From Kushneria konosiri (GTDB lineage Bacteria; Pseudomonadota; Gammaproteobacteria; Pseudomonadales; Halomonadaceae): a DNA stretch of 64,000 bases. The stretch spans positions 2,170,001 to 2,234,000 of the forward strand of contig NZ_CP021323.1 in assembly GCF_002155145.1 (NCBI RefSeq), in the 5' to 3' direction. How positions within the stretch are numbered: the stretch's first letter is position 1; each line of letters begins with the position of its first letter. The notes under the pieces were generated by a model. The model ran no database searches, was not told the DNA's origin, and was given only the letters and a program-made list of their open reading frames with translations. Below, one piece after another: positions 18,423 to 29,700 of this stretch. A program made the translations under genes and the position numbers.

Positions 18423-20891
18423 GTGGCTTTAACGAGGCTGTTTTATTGGCTTCGGCTACCTCTGATGGTGCTCTTGTTGAGCACGATGTCGGTAGCCGCA
18501 ATGGCAAGCCCCCAGGCAGAAGGGGCATCTTCTCAATCTTCCGAGCAACCCTCCTATGCGGCGCTGGCGGATCTGCTGGAAAATGAGCAAACGCGTAATG
18601 AAATGATCTCGCAGCTGCGCAGCCTTGCGCAGGGTGAGGCGCCTTCAGCCGAGAAGAGCAGCGATGCTGCCGCCGAAGCCGGCGTGCCGGCCGAACAGCA
18701 GTCACTGGGCGGACGTATTGCGAACATGACCCAGGGCTTTGCCCAGGGGGTTGCCGAGGATGTCACCAATGCCATCGCGGCTTTCCGTAGTGCCGGAGAT
18801 GGCGAAGGCGCCGGGCTGCCCTGGGCGCTCTGGGGCACTATCCTGCTGGCCTTCGGTATTGCCGTAGCCTCAACGGTTGTCGCCTTTTATGTCTTTCGAG
18901 CTCTGGTGGCTCGCATCTATCAGCGTATCAATGCGTGGGTTGCACGTCGGCCTGCTCCTGCTTCAGCACCACCGATCGAGGCAGGAGATGAGGAAGCTCA
19001 GCAGACGCTGGACGAGAAGGAACAAAAGCAGGCCGCTGGAGCACTGCTCAAGCGCTGGAGTGCCGTACTCGGCGCGCTTTTAATCGATGTTGTCGTGATT
19101 TTGCTGGCCGGCGCCGTGGGCTACGTGATCAGTCTGTTCTTTGCCGGTGAAGCGGGCGAGATTGGCCGTGCCGAATCCCTGTTCATCAATGCCTTTGTCA
19201 TCGTTGAGATCGTCAAGGCGCTGATCAGAATGGTGTTTTCGACCCGCTATGATTCTCTGCGCCTTTTTGCCATGTCGAGCGAGACGGCGTCGTACTGGAA
19301 TCGCTGGCTGGCGCGTCTGGTAGGCATTACCGGTTATGGTTTGATGGTGGCGGTACCGATGGTCAATGCCATGCTGTCACCGGCGGTGGGGCAGATCCTG
19401 AGTTTGCTGATCATGATTGGGGTCTACATCTACGCGGTGCGCGTCATTCTGAAAAACCGCAAGACACTGCGTGATAACCTCAATGGTCGTGCCGACGAGA
19501 GCAACTTTGCCTTCTTCAGCACCCTGCTGCGTATTCTGGGTCGGGTCTGGCATCTGTTCGCGCTGGCCTACTTCACCGTGCTGCTGGTGGTCAGCCAATT
19601 GCAGCCAGCAGAAGCACTGCCGTTCATGGCGCACGCGACCGTGCAGACCCTGTTGGCCGTCGGGGTCGGTATCCTGATTTCGTCGCTTCTGACCATCGCT
19701 CTGTCACGTCGTATCCATCTCTCCGAGGGGCTTCGTGAGCGTCTGCCGCAGCTGGAAGCGCGGATCAACTCCTACGTGCCCAAGGCCCTGCGTGGTCTTC
19801 GCATTCTGCTGGGCATCTTCGTGGTCCTGACGGTGCTGGATGCGTGGAAGGCCTTTGATCTGCCGGGCTGGCTGACCTCGGACAGTGGCGCCGAGACCAT
19901 CGGCATGATCGTGCATGTCGCGATTATCCTGCTGATTGCCACGCTGATCTGGACGGTCGTTGCAAGCTTTATCGAGCATCGCCTGAGTGCTGCTTCGGCG
20001 CCAAGCGCTCGCGAGCAGACCCTGCTGTCGCTGTTTCGTAATGCGATCCTGATTCTGATCGTGACCATGACCCTTTTGATCGTGCTGTCCCAGATCGGTA
20101 TCAACATCGGGCCACTGATTGCCGGTGCCGGTGTCGTGGGTCTGGCGATCGGTTTCGGTGCCCAGAAACTGGTGCAGGACATCATTACCGGTGTGTTCAT
20201 TCAGCTGGAAAATGCCATGAATACCGGGGATGTCGTGGGCGTGGCCGGTCTGACCGGGACGGCCGAGAAGATCACCATTCGCTCGGTAGGGCTGCGGTCA
20301 CTTGATGGCACCTTCCACGTGATTCCGTTTTCCTCGGTGGATACGGTCTCCAACTACATGCGTGACTTTGCCTATCACGTGGGTGAATACGGCATCGCTT
20401 ATCGCGAAAATGTGGATGACGCTATCCATCATCTGCACAAGGCCTTTGATGAGCTGCGGGAAAATCCGGAGCAGGCGGTCAACATCATTGATGACATGGC
20501 CGTACCGGGCGTGGTGTCGCTGGGCGACAGCGCGGTCAATATCCGCATCATGATCAAGACCAAGCCCGGCACACAGTGGGGGGTTGGACGTGCGTTCAAT
20601 CGCCTGGTCAAGAAGCATTTCGATGCGGCCGGTATCGAGATTCCGTACCCACATACCACGCTCTATTTCGGTCAGGACAAGAATGGCGGCGCACCGCCGG
20701 CCAACGTTCACGTCCTCGACGAATACGTGGTGGAAGAAGGGCAGGCCGGCGCGGCAGGTCAGACGCCATCACAAAAGAGTGCCAAAACCGTTTCCAGAGG
20801 GGAGGCCGAGCGCAGTCGCCTGAAGGAAAACGAAAAGCTGCCGGATGAGGATAATGACGAGGGCGAGGGAGATAACGACGTCGATCGTTAA
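18423..20891 (+). CDS. ybiO: MscS-family mechanosensitive channel, YbiO-like
   Basis: The 822-residue protein has a cleavable signal peptide (about residues 1-29, ending VAAMA before SPQAEG), a periplasmic segment, about ten transmembrane helices, and the MscS pore domain (GPLIAGAGVVGLAIGFGAQK, then LVQDIITGVFIQLENAMNTGD) followed by the beta domain (GTAEKITIRSVGLRSLDGTF) and an acidic C-terminal tail. Size and layout match YbiO, a moderate-conductance channel that releases solutes on osmotic downshock, important for a halophile. The start is GTG 18423 with GGAG at 18412-18415. A terminator follows at 20916-20944. Confidence 0.9.
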   Translation: MALTRLFYWLRLPLMVLLLSTMSVAAMASPQAEGASSQSSEQPSYAALADLLENEQTRNEMISQLRSLAQGEAPSAEKSSDAAAEAGVPAEQQSLGGRIANMTQGFAQGVAEDVTNAIAAFRSAGDGEGAGLPWALWGTILLAFGIAVASTVVAFYVFRALVARIYQRINAWVARRPAPASAPPIEAGDEEAQQTLDEKEQKQAAGALLKRWSAVLGALLIDVVVILLAGAVGYVISLFFAGEAGEIGRAESLFINAFVIVEIVKALIRMVFSTRYDSLRLFAMSSETASYWNRWLARLVGITGYGLMVAVPMVNAMLSPAVGQILSLLIMIGVYIYAVRVILKNRKTLRDNLNGRADESNFAFFSTLLRILGRVWHLFALAYFTVLLVVSQLQPAEALPFMAHATVQTLLAVGVGILISSLLTIALSRRIHLSEGLRERLPQLEARINSYVPKALRGLRILLGIFVVLTVLDAWKAFDLPGWLTSDSGAETIGMIVHVAIILLIATLIWTVVASFIEHRLSAASAPSAREQTLLSLFRNAILILIVTMTLLIVLSQIGINIGPLIAGAGVVGLAIGFGAQKLVQDIITGVFIQLENAMNTGDVVGVAGLTGTAEKITIRSVGLRSLDGTFHVIPFSSVDTVSNYMRDFAYHVGEYGIAYRENVDDAIHHLHKAFDELRENPEQAVNIIDDMAVPGVVSLGDSAVNIRIMIKTKPGTQWGVGRAFNRLVKKHFDAAGIEIPYPHTTLYFGQDKNGGAPPANVHVLDEYVVEEGQAGAAGQTPSQKSAKTVSRGEAERSRLKENEKLPDEDNDEGEGDNDVDR

Positions 20892-20915
20892 ACCGGCGTG
20901 ATCGTCAGCAACGAC

Positions 20916-20944
20916 AGGGGCATCCAATGGATGCCCCTTTTTTT
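20916..20944. terminator. Rho-independent terminator after the channel gene
   Basis: A perfect 10-base-pair stem, 20916-20925 (AGGGGCATCC) with 20929-20938, has a 3-base loop and a run of seven T residues at 20938-20944. It ends the rightward transcript; the opposite face has no comparable T run. Confidence 0.92.
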
Positions 20945-20964
20945 GCGCATGTCATGACGATGGT

Positions 20965-21408
20965 TTAATCGCCGGAAGCGGCGTCCTGCTCGGCGGCCAT
21001 TCTGCGCCGGGTCAGCACGACATCCATGAGCATGTTGTAACGGTGGCGCGTCATCATGGTGGTCAGGCCGGAAAAAAGCAGCCAGAACCCGCGGCGCCAG
21101 CGAGTCAGCTTCCAGACATGGAAGGTCAATTGACGAAGCAGTCGATCTTCATCGAAGGCGCGCCACTCTCCGGCCAGTGACACCTGGTGGCGAACCAGCA
21201 CCGGTGACATCTCGACACGATAGATGCGCTCGAGCTCGTCCGTGGTGAAATCATATCGCTCGATGACATCGGCCATACGGGCATAGTCGCGCTCACCCGG
21301 TTCTCGATCCAGCCACAGCGGTGCCAGCGCCATCCAGAGGTCACGACGATGATCGAGCAGACGCTGTGGGTCATTCATGTTGTCATGTGAAGATGACACC
21401 GTTTTCAC
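20965..21408 (-). CDS. Conserved hypothetical protein, DUF7079-like
   Basis: The 147-residue product has a core, RRDLWMALAPLWLDREPGER, followed by YARMADVIERYDFTTDELERIYRVEMSPV and VSLAGEWRAFD, that resembles the short DUF7079 family as I recall it. The C-terminal third (WRRGFWLLFSGLTTMMTRHRYNM) is extra, partly hydrophobic and basic. Function is unknown. It is convergent with the channel gene and divergent from fabV. Start alternatives at Met1 (21408) and Met11 (21378) are both possible. Confidence 0.7.
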   Translation of the reverse strand: MKTVSSSHDNMNDPQRLLDHRRDLWMALAPLWLDREPGERDYARMADVIERYDFTTDELERIYRVEMSPVLVRHQVSLAGEWRAFDEDRLLRQLTFHVWKLTRWRRGFWLLFSGLTTMMTRHRYNMLMDVVLTRRRMAAEQDAASGD

Positions 21409-21619
21409 CCTGCAGTATTGAGGTGGTTAAGAAACATTGGTTCCGGCGTGTGCGGACACCTGCGCCCGTACCCGGTAAAATACGCGTCAGGTCGTCATGA
21501 CTCAATTTTGAGTATTACGGGACACTCGGTGGCCCGGCCAGCATTGATGCAGCATGACGGGAGGGCATTTCATTCATTGAGATGCCGTTCGTTTATCTTT
21601 CAGGCAAGTAGAGGTGAGT

Positions 21620-22819
21620 GTGGTTATCCATCCCAAGGTTCGCGGTTTTATCTGTACGACAACCCATCCGGTCGGCTGCGAGCAGAACGTGCGCGAGCAG
21701 ATCGAGATCACTCGCTCGCGCGGCACCATCGAAGGCGGTCCGAAAAAGGTTCTGGTCATCGGTGCCTCTACCGGTTATGGCCTGTCGGCACGTATCACTG
21801 CCGCCTTCGGATGTGGTGCCGATACGCTGGGCGTTTTCTTTGAAAAGCCGGGTACCGAAACCCGCCCGGGATCGGCAGGCTGGTATAACTCGGCAGCCTT
21901 TGATCGGCTGGCCAGTGCTGAAGGGCTCTATAGCCGTTCGATCAACGGTGATGCCTTCGCCCATGAAACGCGCGATCAGGCCATCGAGATGATCAAAGGC
22001 GAGATGGGTGGTCAGATCGATCTGGTGGTCTATTCGCTGGCATCACCGGTGCGCAAGCTTCCCGACAGCGGTGAAGTCGTCAAGTCAGCCCTCAAGCCGA
22101 TCGGTGAGACCTATCGAGCCACGGCGCTGGATACCAACAAGGATCAAATCATCGAGGCCTCGGTCGAGCCGGCGTCACAGGAAGAGATCGACAATACCAT
22201 TCGCGTCATGGGTGGTGAGGACTGGGAGCTCTGGATCGACGCGCTTGATCAGGCCGGCGTGCTGGCCGAAGGCGCCAGCACGGTGGCCTTCAGCTATATC
22301 GGCACCGAAATCACCTGGCCGATCTACTGGCACGGCTCGCTGGGCAAGGCCAAGGAAGATCTCGATCGTGCGGCGCAGGCGCTCGACACCCGCTTGAGCG
22401 AAAAGGGCGGCCATGCCAACGTTGCCGTGCTCAAGTCCGTGGTCACCCAAGCTAGTGCCGCCATTCCGGTCATGCCGCTCTACATCTCCATGGTCTATCG
22501 CATCATGAAAGAGAAGAATCTGCATGAAGGCACGATCGATCAGCTCAACCGACTGTTCCATGAGCACCTGACTGCCGGCCAGCGCCCGGCTCTGGATGAC
22601 GCCGGCCGCATGCGTCTGGATGATCGCGAACTGCGTGATGACGTGCAGGATGAGTGCAAGGCGCTGTGGCCGAAGGTTACCAGCGATAACGTTTTTGAGA
22701 TGACCGACTACGCTGGCTACAAGCACGAGTTTCTCAAGCTGTTCGGTTTTGACCGTGATGACGTCGACTACGATGCCGACGTCAATCCGAAGGTCGATTT
22801 CGACGTGGTTCAACTCTGA
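21620..22819 (+). CDS. fabV: Enoyl-[acyl-carrier-protein] reductase FabV
   Basis: NADH-dependent reductase for the last step of fatty-acid elongation, a type insensitive to triclosan in other bacteria. The product is about 399 residues from GTG 21620 (GAGG at 21611-21614); a GTG at 21614 would add two residues. Hallmarks are the N-terminal [19 protein letters not shown], the cofactor motif [12 protein letters not shown], and the catalytic Y-x8-K in [11 protein letters not shown]. The length matches the FabV/trans-2-enoyl-CoA reductase family (about 400). The downstream lipoprotein gene starts 9 bases after the stop. Confidence 0.95.
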   Translation: MVIHPKVRGFICTTTHPVGCEQNVREQIEITRSRGTIEGGPKKVLVIGASTGYGLSARITAAFGCGADTLGVFFEKPGTETRPGSAGWYNSAAFDRLASAEGLYSRSINGDAFAHETRDQAIEMIKGEMGGQIDLVVYSLASPVRKLPDSGEVVKSALKPIGETYRATALDTNKDQIIEASVEPASQEEIDNTIRVMGGEDWELWIDALDQAGVLAEGASTVAFSYIGTEITWPIYWHGSLGKAKEDLDRAAQALDTRLSEKGGHANVAVLKSVVTQASAAIPVMPLYISMVYRIMKEKNLHEGTIDQLNRLFHEHLTAGQRPALDDAGRMRLDDRELRDDVQDECKALWPKVTSDNVFEMTDYAGYKHEFLKLFGFDRDDVDYDADVNPKVDFDVVQL

Positions 22820-22827
22820 GGCCTGCC

Positions 22828-23502
22828 ATGGCGCTATCGAGACTCTCACGCCCAACGACATGGGCGCCTGTAGCGGTGCTGCTGGCGACCCTGACACTTT
22901 CAGGTTGCCAGAGTGCCTACTACGACGTCATGGAGCAGGCCGGCGTACACAAGCGAGATATCCTCTCGGACCGTGTCATCGCCGCCCGTGATGCGCAGCA
23001 GGATGCCGATGAGCAGTTCTCTTCCGCGCTGGAGCGCTATCAGAGCGTGGTCAAGGTACCTGAGAGCAAACTGTCCCGGACCTACGGTGAACTCGAGTCC
23101 GACTACGAGCGCAGCCAGGCGGCTGCCGAGCGTGTCAGTCAACGCATCGATGCCATCGAGAGCGTGGCACAGGCGCTTTTCAAGGAGTGGGAAGGCGAGC
23201 TGGACCAGTATCAGAACCAGGCGTATCGACGTCAGAGCGAGCGTGAGCTGGAGCAGACACGTCAGCGCTACGGCGAGATGCTTGATGCCATGCATCGCGC
23301 TGAAGACACGATGCCGCCGGTCCTGACGGCCATGCACGACAATGTGTTGTTTCTCAAGCATAACCTTAATGCGCGCGCTATCGGTGCGTTAAAGGGGGAG
23401 GTCAATCAGCTGGAAATGCAGATCGCCACCCTGAGGCGTGAGATGCAGGCCTCGATCGAACGCTCCAATCGCTTTATTGATGGCATGACGCCCATGGACT
23501 GA
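22828..23502 (+). CDS. DUF2959 family lipoprotein
   Basis: The 224-residue protein has a type II signal peptide with lipobox LTLSGC (lipidated Cys near residue 27), followed by a long helical, charged body (about residues 45-215) with coiled-coil character (QDADEQFSSALERYQSVV, SQRIDAIESVAQALFKEWE, then LEMQIATLRREMQ). This is the layout of DUF2959 envelope lipoproteins of unknown function. It starts 9 bases after fabV and ends just before a strong terminator, so the pair is probably co-transcribed. Confidence 0.85.
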   Translation: MALSRLSRPTTWAPVAVLLATLTLSGCQSAYYDVMEQAGVHKRDILSDRVIAARDAQQDADEQFSSALERYQSVVKVPESKLSRTYGELESDYERSQAAAERVSQRIDAIESVAQALFKEWEGELDQYQNQAYRRQSERELEQTRQRYGEMLDAMHRAEDTMPPVLTAMHDNVLFLKHNLNARAIGALKGEVNQLEMQIATLRREMQASIERSNRFIDGMTPMD

Positions 23503-23525
23503 TGTCTCCTGGCGTTTCGCTCGTC

Positions 23526-23554
23526 AAAGGCAGCCTCCCAGGCTGCCTTTTTTT
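23526..23554. terminator. Rho-independent terminator after the DUF2959 gene
   Basis: A perfect 11-base-pair stem (23526-23536, AAAGGCAGCCT, with 23540-23550) has the loop CCC and continues into a T-rich run to 23554. It isolates fabV and the lipoprotein gene from the adhesin locus. Confidence 0.93.
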
Positions 23555-23593
23555 ATGCTGAAAGATCGGCTGCTTAGTCCAAGGCCTGATTGA

Positions 23594-23621
23594 TTGTTTA
23601 GAAAGACTTTATGAATACTAT
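23594..23621 (+). promoter_or_regulatory. Possible lapA promoter
   Basis: TTGTTT (23594-23599) and TACTAT (23616-23621) are 16 bases apart in an AT-rich region about 155 bases upstream of the adhesin start. Other A/T-rich hexamers nearby (TATATT near 23721) could also serve, so this is a tentative call. Confidence 0.35.
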
Positions 23622-23687
23622 TTCTGGCTGATACTTTTATGGCTTATAGAATTAATTAAAAGCAGGGATTGAAGCGTAGAAGAATCG

Positions 23688-23702
23688 TTAATCGACGATT
23701 AA
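23688..23702. promoter_or_regulatory. Palindromic operator candidate upstream of lapA
   Basis: A perfect palindrome TTAATCG-A-CGATTAA lies 75 bases before the adhesin ATG, within the AT-rich leader. Its size suits a dimeric regulator. No known regulator consensus was matched. Confidence 0.45.
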
Positions 23703-23777
23703 AACAAGGCATCGATCGCTATATATTCACCGGTGCTGAAATTTGTCAGCAATATGGCGGGACAAGGGACGAACGTT

Positions 23778-26700
23778 ATGGCTGCTTACACGGTTGCACG
23801 CGTTGATGGCGTGGTCTGGTTGCTGGATCCACGGACGCTGGTCATTCAGGGAATGGTGTTGCCGGAAAATGCTGTGTTGGTTGCAGCCGATGGGGGCCGC
23901 ATCGTTATGGCGGATGGCAACGTCCTGAGCCTAAGCGCCGGACAGCCCGCCACTCTGGTCAGCACCGAAAACGTACCGGAGCTTGTCACGCAACAGCCGA
24001 CAGGGGTCGACCCTGAAATTGCTGCGCTGCAGGCCGCCATTGCCGCCGGGCAGGATCCTACTCAGGTACAGCAGGCACCGGCCGCCGGTGCTGCATCTGA
24101 CGCTGGTGGTGGCGACGCTTCTCAGGGCGGAGGGTTCTCTCAGCCTTTTGACGTGGATCGCAGTGGTCGTCAGCAGCAGACCGAATACCGTTACAGCGCC
24201 AGTTTCGAAGATACCGGCACCACGCCCTCTACCTTCAACAGCTTTTCAAATAGCGCCGAAGCGGACAATGCTGCGACAGCTCCTGTTGATAGCGGCGACA
24301 CAATCACGCCCACCGCCCCGACCGATAACGGCGGCACGAACACGCCTACAGATCCGTCTGACGAGAACACACCGACCACGCCCAGCGATCCAGCCAATGG
24401 CGATAGCATAACCACGCCCACCGATCCGACCGATGGCGGCAGCACGGCCACACCCACCGCACCAAACGATGGCGGCGACACGACCACGCCTACAGATCCG
24501 TCTGACGAGAACACACCGACTACGCCCAACGATCCAGCCAATGGCGGTAGCACAACCACGCCCACCGATCCGACCAATGGCGGCAGCACGACCACACCCA
24601 CCGTACCAACCGATGGTGGCAGCACAACGACGCCCACCGATCCGACGGATGGCGATGGTACGACCACGCCCACTGACCCAACGGATGGCGATGGTACGAT
24701 CACGCCGGTCGATCCGGCCGATGGCGGTGGCACGACCACGCCCACTTACCCAACGGATGGCGATGGTACGACCACGCCGGTCGATCCGACCGATGGCGGT
24801 GGCACGACCACGCCCACTGACCCAACGGATGGCGGTGGTACGACCGCACCGGTCGACCCGACTGATGGTGATGGCACGACCACGCCCGCTGACCCAACGG
24901 ATGGCGGTGGTACGAACACGCCGGTCGATCCGACCGATGGCGGTGGTACGACCACGCCGGTCGATCCGACCGATGGCGATGGCACGACCACGCCCACTGA
25001 CCCAACGGATGGCGGTGGTACGACTACACCGGTCGATCCGACCGATGGCGGCGACACGACCACACCTTCCAGAACGCCTGTGGTGACGGTAGCACTTGAT
25101 GCCATCGCCGTTGATGATGTTGTCAATCAGGCAGAGTCCCAGGGAACTGTTGCGTTGACGGGTCGGGGTGGCGAAGACGCCACTGCTGGTGATGCCATAA
25201 CCGTCACCATTGGTGAAGCTACCTACTCAACGACGCTTGACGACAACCTGTCGTTTTCCATTTCGGTACCCGGTTCACTGCTGATCAATAATCCCTCGGC
25301 GACCGTGACGCTGACGCATGAGGAAGGAAATGTCAGCGTTACTGCCAGCTCTACCCGTCCTTATAGTGTCGATCTTGACGCCCCATCGCCGACCATTCAG
25401 CTTGATCCAATTGCCGTTGACGACATTGTCAGTGCTGAAGAATCCCGTCAGCCGATTGAACTGACAGGCGTTGTAGGTGGTGACGCCGCCGTTGGCGATC
25501 GGGTCACAATTCTGGTTGGAGAGGCGCAATTCACTGCAACGGTTGATCAGGACCTTCGGTTCAACGTTGCGGTGCCCGGTAATGCACTGGCAGAGGCTCA
25601 GGGCAGCCCCGTTATCGCTGTCATCAGCCACACTGATGCCGCGGGTAACGTCGGCAGTGCCACGACCTCGCGTGAGTATGTGGTGGATGCCACGCCACCT
25701 GCCCTGTCGATCACCCTGGATACGATCGCCGGCGACAACATCATCAACGCCGATGAATCGAGCCAGACTATCCCTGTTACCGGCGCCGTTTCCGGCGAGT
25801 TTAACGCTGGCGATATCGTCACGCTGACGGTTGGCAATCAGACCTACACTGGCGCGGTAAACGCCGAAGGCACGTTCTCGATCAACGTGCCCGGCAGCCA
25901 GCTGGCACAGAACACGTCCATGACTGCCGGGGTTAGCCACGCTGATGCCGCCGGCAATATCAGTTCGGCCAACACCGCAGTTAGCTACAGCGTCGATACC
26001 AACGCGCCCGTGGTCACCATCAACCTCGATACCATCGCGGGTGATGACGTGATCAACGCTGCGGAAGCCGGGCAGGACGTTGCCATCACCGGTCAGGCCG
26101 GCGGGGACGCCGTGGCCGGTGATACCGTCACCGCCACGGTCGGTGGTCAGAGCTACACCGCTACCGTGGGACAGAACGGCACGTTCAGTGTCGCGGTTCC
26201 GGGTTCGGTACTGATCCAGGCTGGTGCCAACACTGTGTCTGCTTCGGTCAGTCATATTGATGCCACCGGTAACGTCGGCAGCGCGGAGACCAGTCGCGAT
26301 TACACCGTCGACGCTACCACGCCCTTGATCACGATCAGCCTCGACACCATTGCGGGCGATGACGTGGTTAATGCCACAGAAGCCGATCAGGATGTTGCCA
26401 TCACCGGTCAGGCCGGCGGTGATGCAGTGGCCGGTGACACCATCACGGTCTCGATCGGTGGTCAGACCTATACCACCACCGTGGTTCAGAACGGTGCCTT
26501 CAGCGTTGCGGTGCCAGGCAGTGTGCTGGCCGCTGCGGGCACCAATACCGTCAGTGCGTCCGTTTCGCATACCGATGCGGCGGGCAATGTCGGCAGTGCC
26601 GACACCAGTCGCGATTACACCGTCGACACTACACCGCCGGCGCTGTCGATCACACTCGATACGATTGCCGGTGACAACATCGTCAATGCTGATGAGTCGA

Positions 26701-29700
26701 ATCAGACCCTCCCTGTCACGGGTACGGTCAGCGGCGAATACGTCGCAGGTGACCTCGTCACCGTCTCGGTCGGCGGTCAGAGCTACACCGGCGCCGTGAA
26801 TGCCGACGGCACGTTCTTGATCAATGTGCCCGGCAGCCAGCTGGCCCAGAACACGTCCATCAGCGCTGCCGTCAGTCATACCGACGCCGCCGGCAATATC
26901 GGTTCGGCCAACACCGCGGTCAGCTACAGCGTCGATACCGCTGCGCCGATCGTCACCATCAGCCTCGACACTATCGCAGGCGATGACGTTCTTAACGCTA
27001 CGGAAGCCGGTCAGGACGTTGCCATCACCGGTCAGGCCGGTGGTGATGCCGTGACGGGTGACACCGTCACCGTCTCGATGGGTGGTCAGAGTTACACCAC
27101 CACCGTGGGTCAGAATGGCGCGTTCAGCGTGGCCATACCCGGCTCGATACTGGCCGCTGCGGGTACCAACACGATCAGTGCCTCTGTTTCGCATACGGAT
27201 GTGGCAGGTAACGTTGGCAGCGCCGAGACCAGTCGCGATTACGCCGTTGATACCGCACTGCCGGCGCTGTCCATCACGCTGGATACCATTGCTGGCGACA
27301 ATATCGTCAACGCTGAGGAATCAGGGCTCGATATTCCGGTAACTGGTTCGGTCAGCGGCGAGTTTGTGGCGGGCGATACCGTCACGCTGACGGTGGGCGA
27401 CCAGACCTATACCGGTTCGGTCAACGCCGACGGTACGTTCTCGATTAATGTGCCGGGCAGTCAGCTGGCACAGAATACCTCCATTAGTGCTGCCATCAGC
27501 CATACCGACGCCGCGGGGAATACCGGCTCGGCCAATACCGCCGTCAGCTATAGCGTCGATACCGCTGCGCCGGTCGTCACCATCAGCCTCGATACCATCG
27601 CCGGCGATGATGTTCTTAACGCCACAGAAGCTGATCAGGATGTTGCCATCACCGGTCAGGCCGGTGGTGATGCCGTGGCGGGTGACACCGTCACCGTCTC
27701 GGTGGGTGGTCAGACCTATACCACGACCGTGGGTCAGAACGGCGCGTTCAGCGTTACGGTACCGGGCAGTGTGCTGGCCGCTGCGGGCACCAACACGATC
27801 AGTGCATCTGTCTCACATACCGATGCGGCCGGCAACGCTGGCAGCGCCGACACCTCGCGCGATTACACCGTCGACACTACCGCGCCGGCGGTGTCGATCG
27901 CACTCGATACGATTGCCGGGGACAACATCCTCAACGCCGACGAGGCCGGTCAGAGCATTCCGGTCACGGGTTCTGTATCTGGCGAGTTTGTGGCCGGCGA
28001 TACCGTCACCCTGACGGTGGGTGATCAGAGCTACACCGGCGCCGTGAATGCCGACGGCACGTTCTCGATTAACGTGCCGGGCTCGCAGCTTGCTGCCAAT
28101 GACGCCGTGCAGGCTAGTGTCAGTCACATTGACGCGGCCGGTAATGTCGGCTCGGCCAATACTGCGGCCAGTTACAGCGTCGATACCGACGCCCCTGTGG
28201 TTACCATCAGCCTCGATACCATCGCGGGCGATGACGTTCTTAACGCCACGGAAGCCGATCAGGATGTCGCCATCACCGGTCAGGTCGGCGGTGACGCCGT
28301 GGCCGGTGACACCGTCACCGTCTCGGTCGGCGGTCAGAGTTACACCACCACGATAGGGCAGAATGGTGCGTTCAGCGTCGCGGTCCCGGGATCAGCGCTG
28401 GCGCAGGCCGGCACCAACACCGTGTCGGTTTCGGTCAGTCATGTTGATGCCGCCGGTAACGTTGGCAGTGCTGAGACCAGTCGTGACTACTCGGTGGATA
28501 CCGCAACTCCGACGCTGTCGATCACGCTGGATACCCTTGCCGGCGACAACATCGTTAACGCCGACGAGGCTGGTCAGACCATCCCGGTGACAGGATCCGT
28601 TTCGGGCGAGTTTGCGGCCGGTGATACCGTCACCCTGACGATCGGCGACCAGAACTACACTGGTGCCGTGAATGCCGACGGCATGTTCTCGATCAACGTG
28701 CCCGGCAGTCAGCTGGCACAGAATACCTCCATCAGTGCTGCCGTCAGTCACACCGATGCGGCCGGTAATATCGGCTCGGCCAACAACGCCGTCAGCTATG
28801 GCGTCGACACCGATGTCCCGATCGTCACCATCAGCCTGGATACCATCGCGGGTGATGATGTGATCAACGCCACGGAAGCCGATCAGGATGTTGCCATCAC
28901 CGGTCAGGCCGGCGGAGACGCCGTGGCCGGTGACACCGTCACCGTCTCGGTCGGCGGTCAGAGTTACGCCACCACCGTGGGGCAGAACGGCACGTTTAGC
29001 GTCGCCGTGCCGGGCGCGGTACTGGCTACTGCGGGCACCAACACGATCAGTGCGTCCGTTTCGCATACCGATGCGGCCGGCAATGTCGGCAGCGCCGACA
29101 CCTCGCGCGATTACAGCGTCGACGCTACCGCGCCAGTGCTGACGATTGCGCTGGACACCATCGCCGGCGACAACATCGTCAACGCCGATGAGGCCGGTCA
29201 GAGTATCCCGGTCACGGGCGCCGTTTCGGGCGAGTTTGCGGCGGGCGATACCGTCACCCTGACAGTGGGTGATCAGAGCTACACCGGTACCGTGAATGCC
29301 GACGGCATGTTCTCGATCAGCGTGCCGGGCAGTCAGCTGGCACAGAATACCTCCATCAGTGCTGCCGTCAGTCACACCGACGCGGCCGGTAATATCGGCT
29401 CTGCCAACACCGCGGTCAGCTACGGCGTCGACACTGACGCGCCCGTCGTCACCATCAGCCTCGATACCATCGCCGGCGATGACGTGATCAACGCCGCGGA
29501 AGCCGGGCAGGATATTGCCATCACCGGTCAGGCCGGCGGGGACGCCGTGGCTGGCGACACCATCACGGTCTCGGTCGGCGGTCAGAGCTACACCACGACC
29601 GTGGGTCAGAACGGTGCGTTCAGCGTCGCGGTGCCGGGCAGTGTGCTGGCCGCTGCGGGTGCCAATACCGTCAGTGCGTCCGTTTCGCATACCGATGCGG

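Noticed and set aside
24283-25070. CRISPR-like periodic repeats
   Set aside because: Period is 36 bases with no unique spacers, all units are in the adhesin reading frame and they diverge gradually; this is a coding minisatellite.
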